Shown one piece after another: positions 1 to 8,942 of a stretch of 64,000 nt of DNA. The notes under the pieces are model-generated. The model was not told the DNA's origin, made no database searches, and saw only the letters and a list, made by a program, of their open reading frames with translations. The DNA is from Candidatus Phosphoribacter hodrii (GTDB lineage: Bacteria; Actinomycetota; Actinomycetes; Actinomycetales; Dermatophilaceae), in NCBI GenBank assembly GCA_016707175.1, contig JADJIB010000002.1, forward strand, positions 310,001-374,000. Reading direction: 5' to 3'. Every line of letters begins with the position of its first letter. Within the stretch, counting starts at the first letter, position 1. The position numbers were made by a program, and so were the translations under genes.

Positions 1-432
1 GCTCTGGTGCGGCACATCACTGACTTCCTTCTTGAGCTCGGCGCGGGCTTTGCCTACGTAGGGCGACAGGTCCACATCGAGGTCGGAGGCGACGATTTCT
101 TCCTCGATCTGCTCTTCTACCACCTCAAACTTCGGAGCTACTTCGTCATCGAGTTGAAGGGTGGCAAGTTCAAGCCGGAGCATCTCGGGCAGCTCGGGTT
201 CTACATGACCGCTGTCGACGCGCAGATCAAGGCCGCCGACGACAACCCCACGATCGGCCTGCTCCTGTGCAAGTCCAAGAACGAGGTGGTGGCCGAGTAC
301 GCCCTGCGCGACACGGCGCGACCGTTGGGTGTGGCTGAAGTCGAGCTCGCGGAGTCGCTGCCCGAACGACTCCAGACGAGCCTGCCCACAATCGAGCAGA
401 TCGAGCGAGAGTTGGCGGGCGAGACGACGTGA
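1..432 (+). CDS. DUF1016/YhcG-family PDDEXK nuclease, 3' part only
   Basis: This is the C-terminal nuclease domain of a DUF1016 (YhcG) protein. The reading frame is already open at base 1, so the N-terminal half lies outside the window. Visible nuclease features are the acidic residue in FFLDLLFYH and the E-x-K of VIELKGGKF, which fit a PD-(D/E)xK fold. The family signatures GFAYVGRQ, GLLLCKSKN and EYALRD are also present. Family members are usually around 350 residues, so roughly 200 are missing. They are often found near restriction-modification or phage-defence genes. What lies upstream cannot be seen. The function is known only as a putative DNA-cleaving or DNA-processing nuclease. Confidence 0.9.
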   Translation, partial: ALVRHITDFLLELGAGFAYVGRQVHIEVGGDDFFLDLLFYHLKLRSYFVIELKGGKFKPEHLGQLGFYMTAVDAQIKAADDNPTIGLLLCKSKNEVVAEYALRDTARPLGVAEVELAESLPERLQTSLPTIEQIERELAGETT

Positions 433-450
433 GTGGCACGCCGAACGGGT

Positions 451-456
451 TACCTT
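451..456 (+). promoter_or_regulatory. -10 box for a leaderless start
   Basis: TACCTT lies 7 bases before the ATG at 464 and there is no Shine-Dalgarno sequence. The same TAnnnT-N6/7-start layout precedes several other genes in this window, which suggests a leaderless mRNA. Confidence 0.45.
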
Positions 457-463
457 GACAGGC

Positions 464-2476
464 ATGCCGAACCGACTCGCGCAGGCCCTCAGCCCCTACC
501 TGCGTCAACATGCCGACAACCCGGTCGACTGGTGGGAGTGGTCGGAGGCGGCCTTCGCGGAGGCTCGTCACCGCGACGTCCCGGTCCTGTTGTCCGTCGG
601 GTATGCCGCGTGCCACTGGTGCCACGTCATGGCCCACGAGTCCTTCGAGAAGGACGACGTGGCCGCGGCGGTCAACGCCGGCTTCGTCGCCGTCAAGGTC
701 GATCGCGAGGAACGCCCGGATGTCGACGCCGTCTACATGGCCGCCACCGTGGCACTCACCGGCTCGGGTGGCTGGCCGATGACCGTGTTGCTCACCCCCG
801 AGGGCGAGCCGTTCTGGTGCGGGACCTACCTGCCGCGCGAGCAGTTCCTTGGCCTCCTCGACGCAGCGTCGTCGGCCTGGGCTGATCGGCGCGGGGCGAT
901 CCAAGCCAGCAGTGCCCAGATCATGGCGGCGGTGCGTTCGCAGGTCGCGCCGACCGCGCCGGAACCGATCACGCGGCATACCGTGGCGGACGCGGTGACC
1001 CGGCTGGGACGCGCGGCCGACCCGGTCAACGGGGGCTTCGGCCGCGCGCCGAAGTTCCCCGCCGCGATGGTGCTGGAGTTCCTGCTGCGCCACCACGGGC
1101 GGACCGGCTCGCCCGAAGCGCTCGGCCTCGTCGAGGAGGCCTGCACGGCCATGGCGCGCGGCGGCATCTACGACCAACTCGCCGGCGGCTTCGCCAGGTA
1201 TGCCGTGGACGCCGCCTGGGTGGTCCCGCACTTCGAGAAGATGCTCTACGACAACGCTCTGTTGGCCCGGGTCTACGCGCACTGGTGGCGCGCCACGGGG
1301 TCGCCCCTCGCGGCTCGGATCGCCGTCGAGACCTGTGAGTTCATCGTGCGCGAATTGGGCACTGCCCAAGGCGGATTCGCGGCAGCGCTGGACGCCGACA
1401 CCGACGGCGTCGAAGGCCTGACCTATGTCTGGTCCAGGGCCGAGTTGGTCGAGGTGTTGGGCGCCGAGGACGGGGATCGGGCCGCGGACCTGCTCACGGT
1501 GACCGCCGAGGGGACCTTCGAACACGGCCGATCGACGCTGCAGTTGCAGGGCGATCCCGACGACCCGTCGTGGTGGGCGGGGGTGCGCACCAGGCTGTTG
1601 GCAGCCCGAGCCACCCGACCGCAACCGGCCCGTGACGACAAGGTCGTCACCTCGTGGAACGGGCTAGCGATCGCCGCGCTCGCCGAGGTTGGCACCCTGC
1701 TGGGGCGGGCCGATTTCGTTGCGGCAGCGGCAGCCGCGGCAGAGCTGATCCTTGACCTGCACCTCGTCGATGGTCGGCTGCGGCGAGTCTCGCGGGACGG
1801 ATCAGTCGGGACGGCACAGGGGTGCGCCGACGACTACGGGAACCTCGCCGAAGGCCTGTTGACCCTGGCCCAGGTCACCGGGGAGGCCCGGTGGCTCTCG
1901 GTTGCGGGGACGCTCCTCGACACGGCCGTCGCCCTGTTCGGCGACGCGGACAACGAGGCCCCGGGCACGTTCTACGACACGCCGGGCATCGCTGACGACA
2001 CTGACGAGCGCCTCCTGCCAACCCGGCCGCACTCGTCCGCCGACAACGCCGAACCGTCGGGTCAATCGTCCCTGGCCGTGGCTCTGCTCGGCTTCGGCGC
2101 GCTCGCCGGGTCGACGTCTCACCTGGAGCTGGCCGACGCCGCGCTCGCCGTTGCTGGGTCGGTCGCCGAGCGGGATCCCCGCTTTGCCGGTTGGACTCTG
2201 GCAGGAGCCGAGGGCCGGCTGGCCGGACCGCTGCAGGTGGCGATCGTCGGGACCGGCGCCGACGCCGAGGCGCTGCGACAGGTGGCGCTGGCCAGTCCCT
2301 CCCCCGGGTTGGTGCTGGCTGCCGGCCAGCCCGACGCCCCCGGCGTGCCCCTGCTCGCGGGGCGCCCACTCGTGGACGGCGCGGCGGCGGCATACGTGTG
2401 TCGCGGGTTCGTGTGCGATCGTCCGGTGACCACGCCCGCCGACCTGGCGGCGGCGCTGCGTCCCGTCGCGGGGTGA
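464..2476 (+). CDS. DUF255 thioredoxin-domain protein (YyaL/SPATA20 family)
   Basis: This 670-residue protein belongs to the YyaL/spermatogenesis-associated protein 20 family. An N-terminal thioredoxin-like DUF255 domain is followed by an (alpha/alpha)6-barrel domain like those of N-acylglucosamine epimerases. The conserved start NRLAQALSPYLRQHADNPVDW and the CHWC motif (in YAACHWCHVM) are present, as is GGWPMTVLLTPEG. The biochemical role of the family is not settled; redox or sugar-epimerase-like functions have been suggested. The ATG at 464 is chosen because homology begins there; the frame is open further upstream but inside the previous gene. The stop lies one base from the stop of the convergent apbE gene. 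Confidence 0.92.
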   Translation: MPNRLAQALSPYLRQHADNPVDWWEWSEAAFAEARHRDVPVLLSVGYAACHWCHVMAHESFEKDDVAAAVNAGFVAVKVDREERPDVDAVYMAATVALTGSGGWPMTVLLTPEGEPFWCGTYLPREQFLGLLDAASSAWADRRGAIQASSAQIMAAVRSQVAPTAPEPITRHTVADAVTRLGRAADPVNGGFGRAPKFPAAMVLEFLLRHHGRTGSPEALGLVEEACTAMARGGIYDQLAGGFARYAVDAAWVVPHFEKMLYDNALLARVYAHWWRATGSPLAARIAVETCEFIVRELGTAQGGFAAALDADTDGVEGLTYVWSRAELVEVLGAEDGDRAADLLTVTAEGTFEHGRSTLQLQGDPDDPSWWAGVRTRLLAARATRPQPARDDKVVTSWNGLAIAALAEVGTLLGRADFVAAAAAAAELILDLHLVDGRLRRVSRDGSVGTAQGCADDYGNLAEGLLTLAQVTGEARWLSVAGTLLDTAVALFGDADNEAPGTFYDTPGIADDTDERLLPTRPHSSADNAEPSGQSSLAVALLGFGALAGSTSHLELADAALAVAGSVAERDPRFAGWTLAGAEGRLAGPLQVAIVGTGADAEALRQVALASPSPGLVLAAGQPDAPGVPLLAGRPLVDGAAAAYVCRGFVCDRPVTTPADLAAALRPVAG

Positions 2477-2477
2477 C

Positions 2478-3218
2478 TCAGAGGTCGACGACCTCGTATG
2501 CCGGGTGCTCGGCGAACGCAGCTCGGGTCGTCGCGCCGCCGACGAACAGGGCCGTGGCCCAGATGTCCGACCACAGCAGGTCGGGGCCGACGACGCTTGT
2601 CGACCCGGGCCGCCCGACGGCCTGACGGGTGTGCGGGTCATACAGATGGGCACCTCGCGCCGCGGTGCCCGACGTGGCGACGGCCCCGTCGGTGAGCGGG
2701 ACGACTCGGGCGATCTGGCTGCGGTCGTAGGGGTTCTCGATGCCGATCCGCCACGCCATAGCGTCCTCACCGGTCGGAGGCACGTGCTGGTGCCGACCGG
2801 CTCGGACGTCGCCGCCTGCGTTGATGCACCACGACACACCAGGAAGGCCGCGCAGTTCGTCGCCGGCCAGGTCGACCGCCCACCCCTTGACGAGCCCGGC
2901 CGGGTCGAAGCGCGGCATACCGTCCGCGTCAGGCAACAACGTCGTGAAGGCGCCGCTCGTGAGTTCCTCCGCCTGACCACCGATGCGGGCCGCCTGGTGG
3001 ACGAGCGGGTCGCAATCGCTCAGCGCCAGTTCGCCGCGCCGCAGCCGACTCACCTGGGAGTCCGGCGACCACGTGGAGAAGATCTCGTCCATCCGGGCAA
3101 GGAGGGCGTATGCCGTTGCCACGGCCTTCTCGACCTCCGGCCGGGCCAGGTCGTCACCGCGCAGGTGGATGCTCATCGGCATCCCCATGTGGTGCTCGAC
3201 CCAGGCCCGTCGGGTCAC
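2478..3218 (-). CDS. apbE: FAD:protein FMN transferase
   Basis: ApbE moves the FMN part of FAD onto a threonine of target flavoproteins, using Mg2+. The 246-residue protein carries the family features MGMPMSIHLRG, the D-x-x-S-RL region (SPDSQVSRL), FDPAGLVKGWAVD, INAGGDVR and the metal-site region ATSGTAARGAHLYDPHT. It starts with GTG, and the GTGA overlaps the stop of the FMN-binding gene, so the two are translationally coupled. The neighbour ends in the SGAT motif that ApbE modifies, so substrate and enzyme are encoded together. No signal peptide is seen, unlike many periplasmic ApbE proteins. Confidence 0.95.
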   Translation of the reverse strand: MTRRAWVEHHMGMPMSIHLRGDDLARPEVEKAVATAYALLARMDEIFSTWSPDSQVSRLRRGELALSDCDPLVHQAARIGGQAEELTSGAFTTLLPDADGMPRFDPAGLVKGWAVDLAGDELRGLPGVSWCINAGGDVRAGRHQHVPPTGEDAMAWRIGIENPYDRSQIARVVPLTDGAVATSGTAARGAHLYDPHTRQAVGRPGSTSVVGPDLLWSDIWATALFVGGATTRAAFAEHPAYEVVDL

Positions 3219-3721
3219 AAATTGGCCTTGTCGATCGCCGACTGCAGCGACTGGATGTAGGCGACAGAGGTGACCGTGGCCCCGGACACCATGTCGATGT
3301 CGGCGCTCTGGGCCTTGACGGTCGCGCTGTTGAGGATCGGGACCGCGCGGTTGTTGATCTGGATGTCCTTGCGGTCCCGGTTCGGAATCTGCAGCACCGT
3401 CGCTGCGGTGATCTGCTTGTCGACGACGGTGATCTGCACCTGGACGTTGCCGAAGCGGGTAGGCACGGCGGCCCCCGCAAACGTCGTGCCGTCGGCGCTC
3501 GACGCCGAGCCGTTCGATGACCCGCCCGTCGTGCCGTTGCCGGTGCCCGCTGACCCACCGGAGTTCGGAACGGAGCCGGGAGCCGCCCCCTTCGATGCGC
3601 TGCCAGGGGTCACGCCGGAGGCGTTGACGGTGGAGGCCGTGCTCGAGGTCGACGTGTGGTAGCTCATGAGCAGCACGAGGGTCGTGATCGTGCTCAGTGC
3701 CCAGGTGACGATGCGTCGCAT
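3215..3721 (-). CDS. membrane-anchored FMN-binding domain protein
   Basis: This 168-residue protein has an N-terminal membrane segment (about residues 5-20), a Ser/Gly/Thr-rich linker (about 22-80) and a C-terminal FMN-binding domain like those of RnfG and NqrC. The covalent attachment motif D-x-x-SGAT occurs near the end with Thr149 as the expected flavinylation site. The start ATG at 3721 is preceded by GGAAGAGAA. The gene lies between a flavocytochrome-type reductase upstream (23-base gap) and apbE downstream (4-base overlap). It probably takes electrons from the reductase and carries them outside the membrane; the final acceptor is unknown. Confidence 0.92.
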   Translation of the reverse strand: MRRIVTWALSTITTLVLLMSYHTSTSSTASTVNASGVTPGSASKGAAPGSVPNSGGSAGTGNGTTGGSSNGSASSADGTTFAGAAVPTRFGNVQVQITVVDKQITAATVLQIPNRDRKDIQINNRAVPILNSATVKAQSADIDMVSGATVTSVAYIQSLQSAIDKANL

Positions 3722-3744
3722 GCGCGGTTCTCTTCCGGTCAGGA

Positions 3745-5175
3745 TCAGTAGACGAAGCGTTCGACGTGGATGTTGGCCTCCGGCACGCCGCCGGCGAGCG
3801 CCGCCTCTTCGACGCGATCCATCCACTGGGGGTTGCCGCAGACGTAGACGTCGTGGTCGGCGAGGTCGGGGACGAGGTGACGCAACGCGTCGACGTCGGA
3901 CAGGTGGGCGGCGCTCTCGGGGAGCCAACTGGGTCGACGGGTCGTTCGCCGCCCCATGACCGTGAAGACGCGCGCGCCGCGGGCTCGGGCCAGGGCGAGA
4001 AGTTCGTCGGTGAAGATGAGGTCGGTCTGTTCGCGTGCCCGATAGACGAGGGTGATATCCCCGGGGCCTTGGGGCAGCTCCTCCAGGAGCGCCCGCATGG
4101 GCGTGACCCCGATGCCGGAGGCGATGAGCAGCACCTTCCTGCGCCGGCGCACCCCGCCGTGCAGTCGCCCGTAGGGGCCTTCGATCATCACCCGAGAGCC
4201 GGGCTTGAGGTTGGCGAGCGCGGCGGACCCGTCGCCCAGGTGCGCCGCGGTGATCCGCAGGGAACGGCCGTCGGGTGCGGCGGACAGCGAGTAGGGGTGG
4301 GCGCGAGAGGCGCCGGGGTTGCCGAGAAACCGCCACTGGAAGAACTGCCCGGCGCCGACGGGGATCCGGTCCAGGTCACGACCGCTGACGACGACCGACG
4401 TGACGCCGGGGCCCTCGGGGTAGACCCGCTCGACGACGAGTCGGTGCCGCGTCGTCCGCCAGATCGGCAGGCCGACCCGCCAGGTGAGCGTGCAGGCGAT
4501 CGCCGCGCCCCAGAGGGTCCACCAGAAGGCGGTCGCGGCGAGGTTGCCGACGAAGTCCTGGCCGGTCCAGAGTTGGTGCGGCAGGGCCAGCCCCACGCCG
4601 AGGTAGGCGTAGAGGTGCAACAGATGCCATGACTCATAGCGCAGCGCCGCTCGGGACGCCCGGAACGACGTGACGACCACCATGCACAGGGCGACCATCC
4701 CCGCGAGAGCCAAGAGCATCCCCGGATAGTTGAGCACGAGGTCGACGATCGTCCCCCAGAGGCCCGCTCCGGACGAGGCGGCATACCCGAGCCAGATGAG
4801 CACGAGGTGGGCCCACATGAGGTTGAACGACCACAGGCCGACCAGCCGGTGACGCCTGGCCAACTCGTCCTGTCCGTAGGAGCGTTCGACCATCGGGATG
4901 CGCGCCATGAGCAGCACCTGGATGAGCAACAGTTGCGCCGACACCATCCCCGTCACGCGGCCGAGCGTGCTCAGCCCTCCGGCCAGCGACCTGAACTCCT
5001 GGATCCCACCGTTGCGCACCCAGAGGGCGACGACGAACAGCATGGTGAGCCAGGTGAAGGTCCCAGCCAGATCGCGCCACCATTGCGGGGTCCGCGGAAC
5101 ACCGACGGGGCGGCGGGCAGGCGGTTGGCCGGCCGCGGTCCCGTGGTGCGCGGGGGTGATGGTCGCTGCGGACAT
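3745..5175 (-). CDS. ferric-reductase-like transmembrane flavocytochrome oxidoreductase
   Basis: The 476-residue protein combines a membrane domain of about six helices (residues 35-240) with a cytosolic ferredoxin-reductase-like half. The membrane part resembles ferric reductase/NADPH oxidase heme domains, with paired histidines in RHRLVGLWSFNLMWAHLV and SWHLLHLYAYLGVGLALPHQ. The soluble part has the FAD-binding HPYSLSAAP and the nucleotide-binding LIASGIGVTPMRALL and YVCGNPQWMD. It should pass electrons from NAD(P)H through FAD and heme across the membrane. The ATG at 5175 has AGGA about 10 bases upstream. It is the first gene of a three-gene operon with the FMN-binding protein and apbE. 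Confidence 0.92.
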   Translation of the reverse strand: MSAATITPAHHGTAAGQPPARRPVGVPRTPQWWRDLAGTFTWLTMLFVVALWVRNGGIQEFRSLAGGLSTLGRVTGMVSAQLLLIQVLLMARIPMVERSYGQDELARRHRLVGLWSFNLMWAHLVLIWLGYAASSGAGLWGTIVDLVLNYPGMLLALAGMVALCMVVVTSFRASRAALRYESWHLLHLYAYLGVGLALPHQLWTGQDFVGNLAATAFWWTLWGAAIACTLTWRVGLPIWRTTRHRLVVERVYPEGPGVTSVVVSGRDLDRIPVGAGQFFQWRFLGNPGASRAHPYSLSAAPDGRSLRITAAHLGDGSAALANLKPGSRVMIEGPYGRLHGGVRRRRKVLLIASGIGVTPMRALLEELPQGPGDITLVYRAREQTDLIFTDELLALARARGARVFTVMGRRTTRRPSWLPESAAHLSDVDALRHLVPDLADHDVYVCGNPQWMDRVEEAALAGGVPEANIHVERFVY

Positions 5176-5309
5176 GTGTCGATCCTGAGGGGCGAACCTA
5201 GGAGTTTCCTGTGAGTCGGCTCGGTCCGGGGCATGAGGTATGCCGCGTTCGTCACCTCCCGCGATGCTCTCACCAGGCACCCACACCCCCACGCCTCCCC
5301 CCGATCAAT

Positions 5310-5451
5310 CCCCGATTTCCCCCGGAGATAGCGCTCGCACGGTCATCTTTCCAGCCCGCACCCCGTTTTCCCACGGAGATAGCGCTCGCACGGTCATCTT
5401 TGCGGCCCGCTCCCCCGATTCTCCCCGGAGATAGCGCTCGCACGGTCATTT
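5310..5451. repeat. three tandem 51-52-bp direct repeats
   Basis: The sequence GGAGATAGCGCTCGCACGG begins at 5324, 5375 and 5427, giving a period of 51 then 52 bases, with C-rich connecting DNA of similar composition. Each unit contains the palindrome AGCGCT. Once the frameshift in the neighbouring permease gene is corrected, the array is fully intergenic, between the permease stop (5452) and the upstream region of the flavocytochrome operon (start 5175). A cluster of regulator-binding sites or a REP-like array are both possible. Confidence 0.85.
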
Positions 5452-6232
5452 CTACGGCCACACCCCGAAGACCGAGCCACCGAGGCGCACGATGAAGGCG
5501 CCCGACCACCACCATGAACACCGCCCGCACGAAGCCACTTCCCAGCCGCACGGCCGTGCGCGCACCGAGGTAACCGCCGACAAGGTTCGCCACACCCATC
5601 GCCAGTCCCGTCACCCACAGCACCTGGCCCTGCGGCACGAACACCGTCAGCGCCCCGAGGTTGGTGGCGAAGTTCGCGATCTTGGCCTTCGCGCTGGCCT
5701 GCAGGAACGCGTACCCCAGCCACCCCACCAACGCGAACACCAGGAACGACCCCGTCCCCGGCCCCAGCGCCCCGTCGTAGGCGCCGATGACCAAGCCGAC
5801 GAGGACGGCATACGAGGTATGCCGCGTGCCGGAGTGCCGCAGTTCGGTCACCGTCCCGAGGTCGGGACGCAACAGCGTGTAGGCCCCGACGACGACGAGC
5901 AGCGCGAGGATGACCGGGTTGAACGCGCTCTTGGGAATGTGCAGCCCGATGAGCGCCCCACCGATGGCACCGACGTAGGCGGCGCCGGCCATGGGCAGGG
6001 CGGTGCGCAGGTCCGGCCGCACGCGCCGGTAATACGTCGCCGCGCTCACCGAGGTCCCGCAGATCGAGGCGATCTTGTTGGTGGCCAGCAGTTGGGCCGG
6101 CGCGGCGCCCGGGAGCCCGAGGAGCAAGGCGGGCAGTTGGATCAACCCGCCGCCACCGACCACCGCGTCGACCCAGCCGGCCAACAGGCCGGCCACGACG
6201 AGCAGCGCGAAGACGGTTGGGCTGTCAGGCAT
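5452..6232 (-). pseudogene. TauE/SafE-family sulfite/anion permease, frameshifted near 3' end
   Basis: This is an eight-helix TauE/SafE (DUF81) membrane protein, likely an exporter of sulfite, sulfonates or another small anion. It starts MPDSPTVF at 6232 and has the family motifs GWVDAVVGGGGLIQLPALL and GAYDGALGPGTGSF. Near 5500 the plus strand reads GCGCCC where GCGCC is expected. With that base removed the protein ends AFIVRLGGSVFGVWP followed by TAG at 5452, a normal family C-terminus giving about 259 residues. As written, the frame runs on through the tandem repeats to 5270. The start overlaps the end of the HAD hydrolase gene by 8 bases. Confidence 0.8.
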
Positions 6233-7001
6233 CCCCGAGCGGGGACTCCGGCCCGCCGAACGAGCTGCCCGCGGACGACCCATCGAAGGACCAGGCCGAC
6301 ACGATGTCGACCAGGTCAGTCAGCTCGTGCGCGATCGCATCGGGGGTGGCTTCGTGCGAGACCTGCTGCTCGGCCGGGATATCCGAGTGCGGGATCCAGA
6401 TCGCACGCATCCCGACGGACTGGGGCCCGTGGACGTCCTCATAGGAGCGGTCACCGACATAGACACAGGCCGAAGGATCGGCCCCGACCGCTGCCGCCGC
6501 GGCACGGAAGATCTCCGGTCGCGGCTTCACCCACGGGGTCTCGCTGGAGTAGACGTCGGCGTCAACGAGGTGAAGCACCCCGTCGCGCTCGAAGATCTCG
6601 CGGTGGTAGTCGCGCGACCAGATCGTGTTGGACAGGACCCCAACGCGGATTCCGTTGTCGCGCAACCACTCCCAGACTTCCGGAATGTTCGGGTGAGTGA
6701 ACGTGTGCGGCTCCCAGAACTCCCGGTATGCCGCCAGCCCGGCGTGCGTCGCCGGGTGGTCGGGGTCGAGACCGGCCGTGCGCAGGATGTCATCGAGCCG
6801 CGCGCTGGTCCCCTCCTCTCGACCACGTCGCCACGCCGCGTCCTCCGCCTTGAGCACCGCCGACGCGGTGTCGTTCAGCGAGCAGGCGATCGCACCCATT
6901 CCCCGAGCAAAGACGTGCCACTGCTCACGCAGGTCGACGGTGTGCCACGGGGTGATCGTGCCGCCCCAGTCGAAGATGACGGCCTCGACCGCGCCGGGCA
7001 T
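6225..7001 (-). CDS. HAD-superfamily hydrolase
   Basis: This 258-residue haloacid dehalogenase-type phosphatase has motif I VIFDWGGTIT near the N-terminus, motif II GVLSNTIWS (Ser/Thr after hydrophobic strand), a Lys in WVKPRPEIF, and motif IV region CVYVGDRSYEDVHG. The substrate cannot be told from sequence. The ATG at 7001 is preferred because it begins 11 bases after the proS stop; an in-frame start at 7037 would overlap proS. The 3' end overlaps the start of the TauE permease. Genes from proS through the permease probably form one transcription unit. Confidence 0.9.
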   Translation of the reverse strand: MPGAVEAVIFDWGGTITPWHTVDLREQWHVFARGMGAIACSLNDTASAVLKAEDAAWRRGREEGTSARLDDILRTAGLDPDHPATHAGLAAYREFWEPHTFTHPNIPEVWEWLRDNGIRVGVLSNTIWSRDYHREIFERDGVLHLVDADVYSSETPWVKPRPEIFRAAAAAVGADPSACVYVGDRSYEDVHGPQSVGMRAIWIPHSDIPAEQQVSHEATPDAIAHELTDLVDIVSAWSFDGSSAGSSFGGPESPLGDA

Positions 7002-7012
7002 CTGGCCGGACG

Positions 7013-8797
7013 TCACGAGCCGCGGACCTCGCGGCATACCTCGACGACGGCCTCGCCGACCGCGACCTCGCGTCGCTCCCCCGACCGGCGGTCCTTGATC
7101 TCGACCTTCCCGTCGACCAGGCCGCGCCCGACGACGACGATCGTCGGAACGCCGACGAGCTCGGAGTCCTTGAACTTCACGCCCGGGGAGACCCCGCGGC
7201 GGTCGTCGTAGATGACCTCCAGGCCCTGGGCGGCCAACTCGCGAGCCAACGTGTCAGCGGCGACAAAGACCTCCTCGTCCTTGCCGGTGGCGACGACGTG
7301 GACATCGGCGGGCGCGATCTCCCGCGGCCAGACCAGACCGAACTGGTCGTGGTTGCCCTCGGCGACGCAGGCGACGGCGCGGGAGACCCCGATGCCGTAG
7401 GAACCCATGACGACGGTGACGAGCTTGCCCGACTCGTCGAGAACCTTGAGGTCCAGCGCCTTGGCGTACTTCGTCCCGAGTTGGAAGATGTGCCCCATCT
7501 CGATGCCACGCGCCGCGACTAGTCCATCGCCCTGGCCACACGATGGGCAGACGTCGCCGACCTTGACCTCGGCGGCCTCGATGGTGCCGTCGGAGCGGAA
7601 GTCGCGCCCGGCGACCAGCCCGATGACGTGCTTGCCGTCGAGGTTCGCGCCGGTCACCCACGCACTGCCCTCGGAGACCCGGGGGTCGGTGAGATAACGG
7701 ATCCCGGTAGCGGATGCCCGCTCAGGGTCGGCGCCGAGCGCCTCCGGCCCGATGTAGCCACGCACCAGACCCGGGTGCGCCGCAAACTCGGCGTCGGTGA
7801 AGGGCACGGCGACGGCCGGCTCGATCTGAGCGGCCAGTCGCTTCTCGTCGACCTCGCGGTCACCTGGGACGCCGATGACCAGCGGCTCCGTGCGCCCGTC
7901 GGGGTAGCTCAGCAGCACGACGACGTTCTTGAGCGTGTCGGCGGCGGTCCACGCGCGGTCGGCCCGGGGGTGCGCCTCGTTGAGGAAGGCCACCAGGCTC
8001 TCGATCGTCGGGGTGCCAGGCGTGTCGATGACGAGGGCGGACGGCATACCTTCCGTCGCGATCGCCGCGGGAGCGGGGACCCGCACGGCCTCGACGTTCG
8101 CGGCATACCCGCAGCTCTCGCAGCGGACGTAGGTGTCCTCGCCGTTCTCTGCGGTGGCCAGGAACTCCTCGCTCTTGCTGCCGCCCATGGCGCCGGCCAT
8201 CGCCTGGACGATGACGTAGTGGAAGCCGAGCCGGTCAAAGATCTTGATGTAGGCGTCGCGGTGGGCGTCGTACGACTTGGCCAGACCCGCCTCGTCGACG
8301 TCGAAGGAGTAGGAGTCCTTCATGACGAACTCGCGCCCGCGCAGCAGGCCGGCGCGCGGCCGGGCCTCGTCGCGGTACTTCGTCTGGATCTGATAGAGGC
8401 TGATCGGCAGGTCCTTGTAGGAACTGAAGACGTCCTTGACCGCGAGGGTGAAGAGCTCCTCGTGGGTCGGGCCGAGCAGGTAGTCCCCGCCCTTGCGATC
8501 CTTGAGCCGGAAGATGTTGTCGCCGTACTCCACCCACCGGCCGGTCGCGTCGAAGGGCTCGCGAGGCAGCAGCGCCGGGAACAACAGCTCCTGGCTGATC
8601 TGGTCCATCTCCTCGCGCACGATCTGCTCGACGTTGCGCAGGACCCGCAAGCCCAGGGGCAGCCAGGTGTAGATGCCCGGGCTCACCCGGCGGATGTAGC
8701 CGGCCCGCACGAGCAGCCGGTGGCTGGGCACCTCGGCGTCGGCCGGGTCCTCGCGGAGGGTTCGCAGGAACAGCGAGGACATGCGCAGGACGGTCAC
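7013..8797 (-). CDS. proS: prolyl-tRNA synthetase, bacterial type
   Basis: ProRS charges tRNA-Pro with proline. The 594-residue protein opens with LRMSSLFLRTLREDPADAEV and has class II motifs: RVSPGIYTWLPLGLRVL, motif 2 around TKYRDEARPRAGLLRGREFVM, and motif 3 GSYGIGVSRAVACVAE. Between motifs 2 and 3 is the insertion (editing) domain typical of bacterial enzymes, followed by the anticodon-binding domain. Length fits the family. The GTG at 8797 is favoured because AAGGAGA lies about 7 bases before it; a second candidate is the ATG at 8782. In many actinobacteria proS is close to ispG and a GNAT gene, and both occur nearby here. Confidence 0.97.
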   Translation of the reverse strand: MTVLRMSSLFLRTLREDPADAEVPSHRLLVRAGYIRRVSPGIYTWLPLGLRVLRNVEQIVREEMDQISQELLFPALLPREPFDATGRWVEYGDNIFRLKDRKGGDYLLGPTHEELFTLAVKDVFSSYKDLPISLYQIQTKYRDEARPRAGLLRGREFVMKDSYSFDVDEAGLAKSYDAHRDAYIKIFDRLGFHYVIVQAMAGAMGGSKSEEFLATAENGEDTYVRCESCGYAANVEAVRVPAPAAIATEGMPSALVIDTPGTPTIESLVAFLNEAHPRADRAWTAADTLKNVVVLLSYPDGRTEPLVIGVPGDREVDEKRLAAQIEPAVAVPFTDAEFAAHPGLVRGYIGPEALGADPERASATGIRYLTDPRVSEGSAWVTGANLDGKHVIGLVAGRDFRSDGTIEAAEVKVGDVCPSCGQGDGLVAARGIEMGHIFQLGTKYAKALDLKVLDESGKLVTVVMGSYGIGVSRAVACVAEGNHDQFGLVWPREIAPADVHVVATGKDEEVFVAADTLARELAAQGLEVIYDDRRGVSPGVKFKDSELVGVPTIVVVGRGLVDGKVEIKDRRSGERREVAVGEAVVEVCREVRGS

Positions 8798-8902
8798 GGT
8801 CTCTCCTTAGGGGGTGCCCCGGCAGGATATCGGCCCGTATGCCGCCCGCTCACCGCCGTTTCGCGGGCCCTGAACGTGCGCTGGCTGGCCCGGCGAGGCA
8901 AA

Positions 8903-8924
8903 GTGGTACCATGAGCAGTACCAC
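8903..8924. promoter_or_regulatory. operator for the yefM-yoeB toxin-antitoxin operon
   Basis: GTGGTAC and GTACCAC form a perfect 7-bp inverted repeat with an 8-base centre, ending 18 bases before the yefM start. YefM-type antitoxins repress their own operon by binding short palindromes at this position, so this is the likely operator. Binding itself is inferred. Confidence 0.7.
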
Positions 8925-8942
8925 AGCCTCCGGGGAGTTCAC

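Noticed and set aside
5310..5451. CRISPR array
   Set aside because: Only three units of about 51 bases without variable spacers and without cas genes nearby; a simple tandem repeat.
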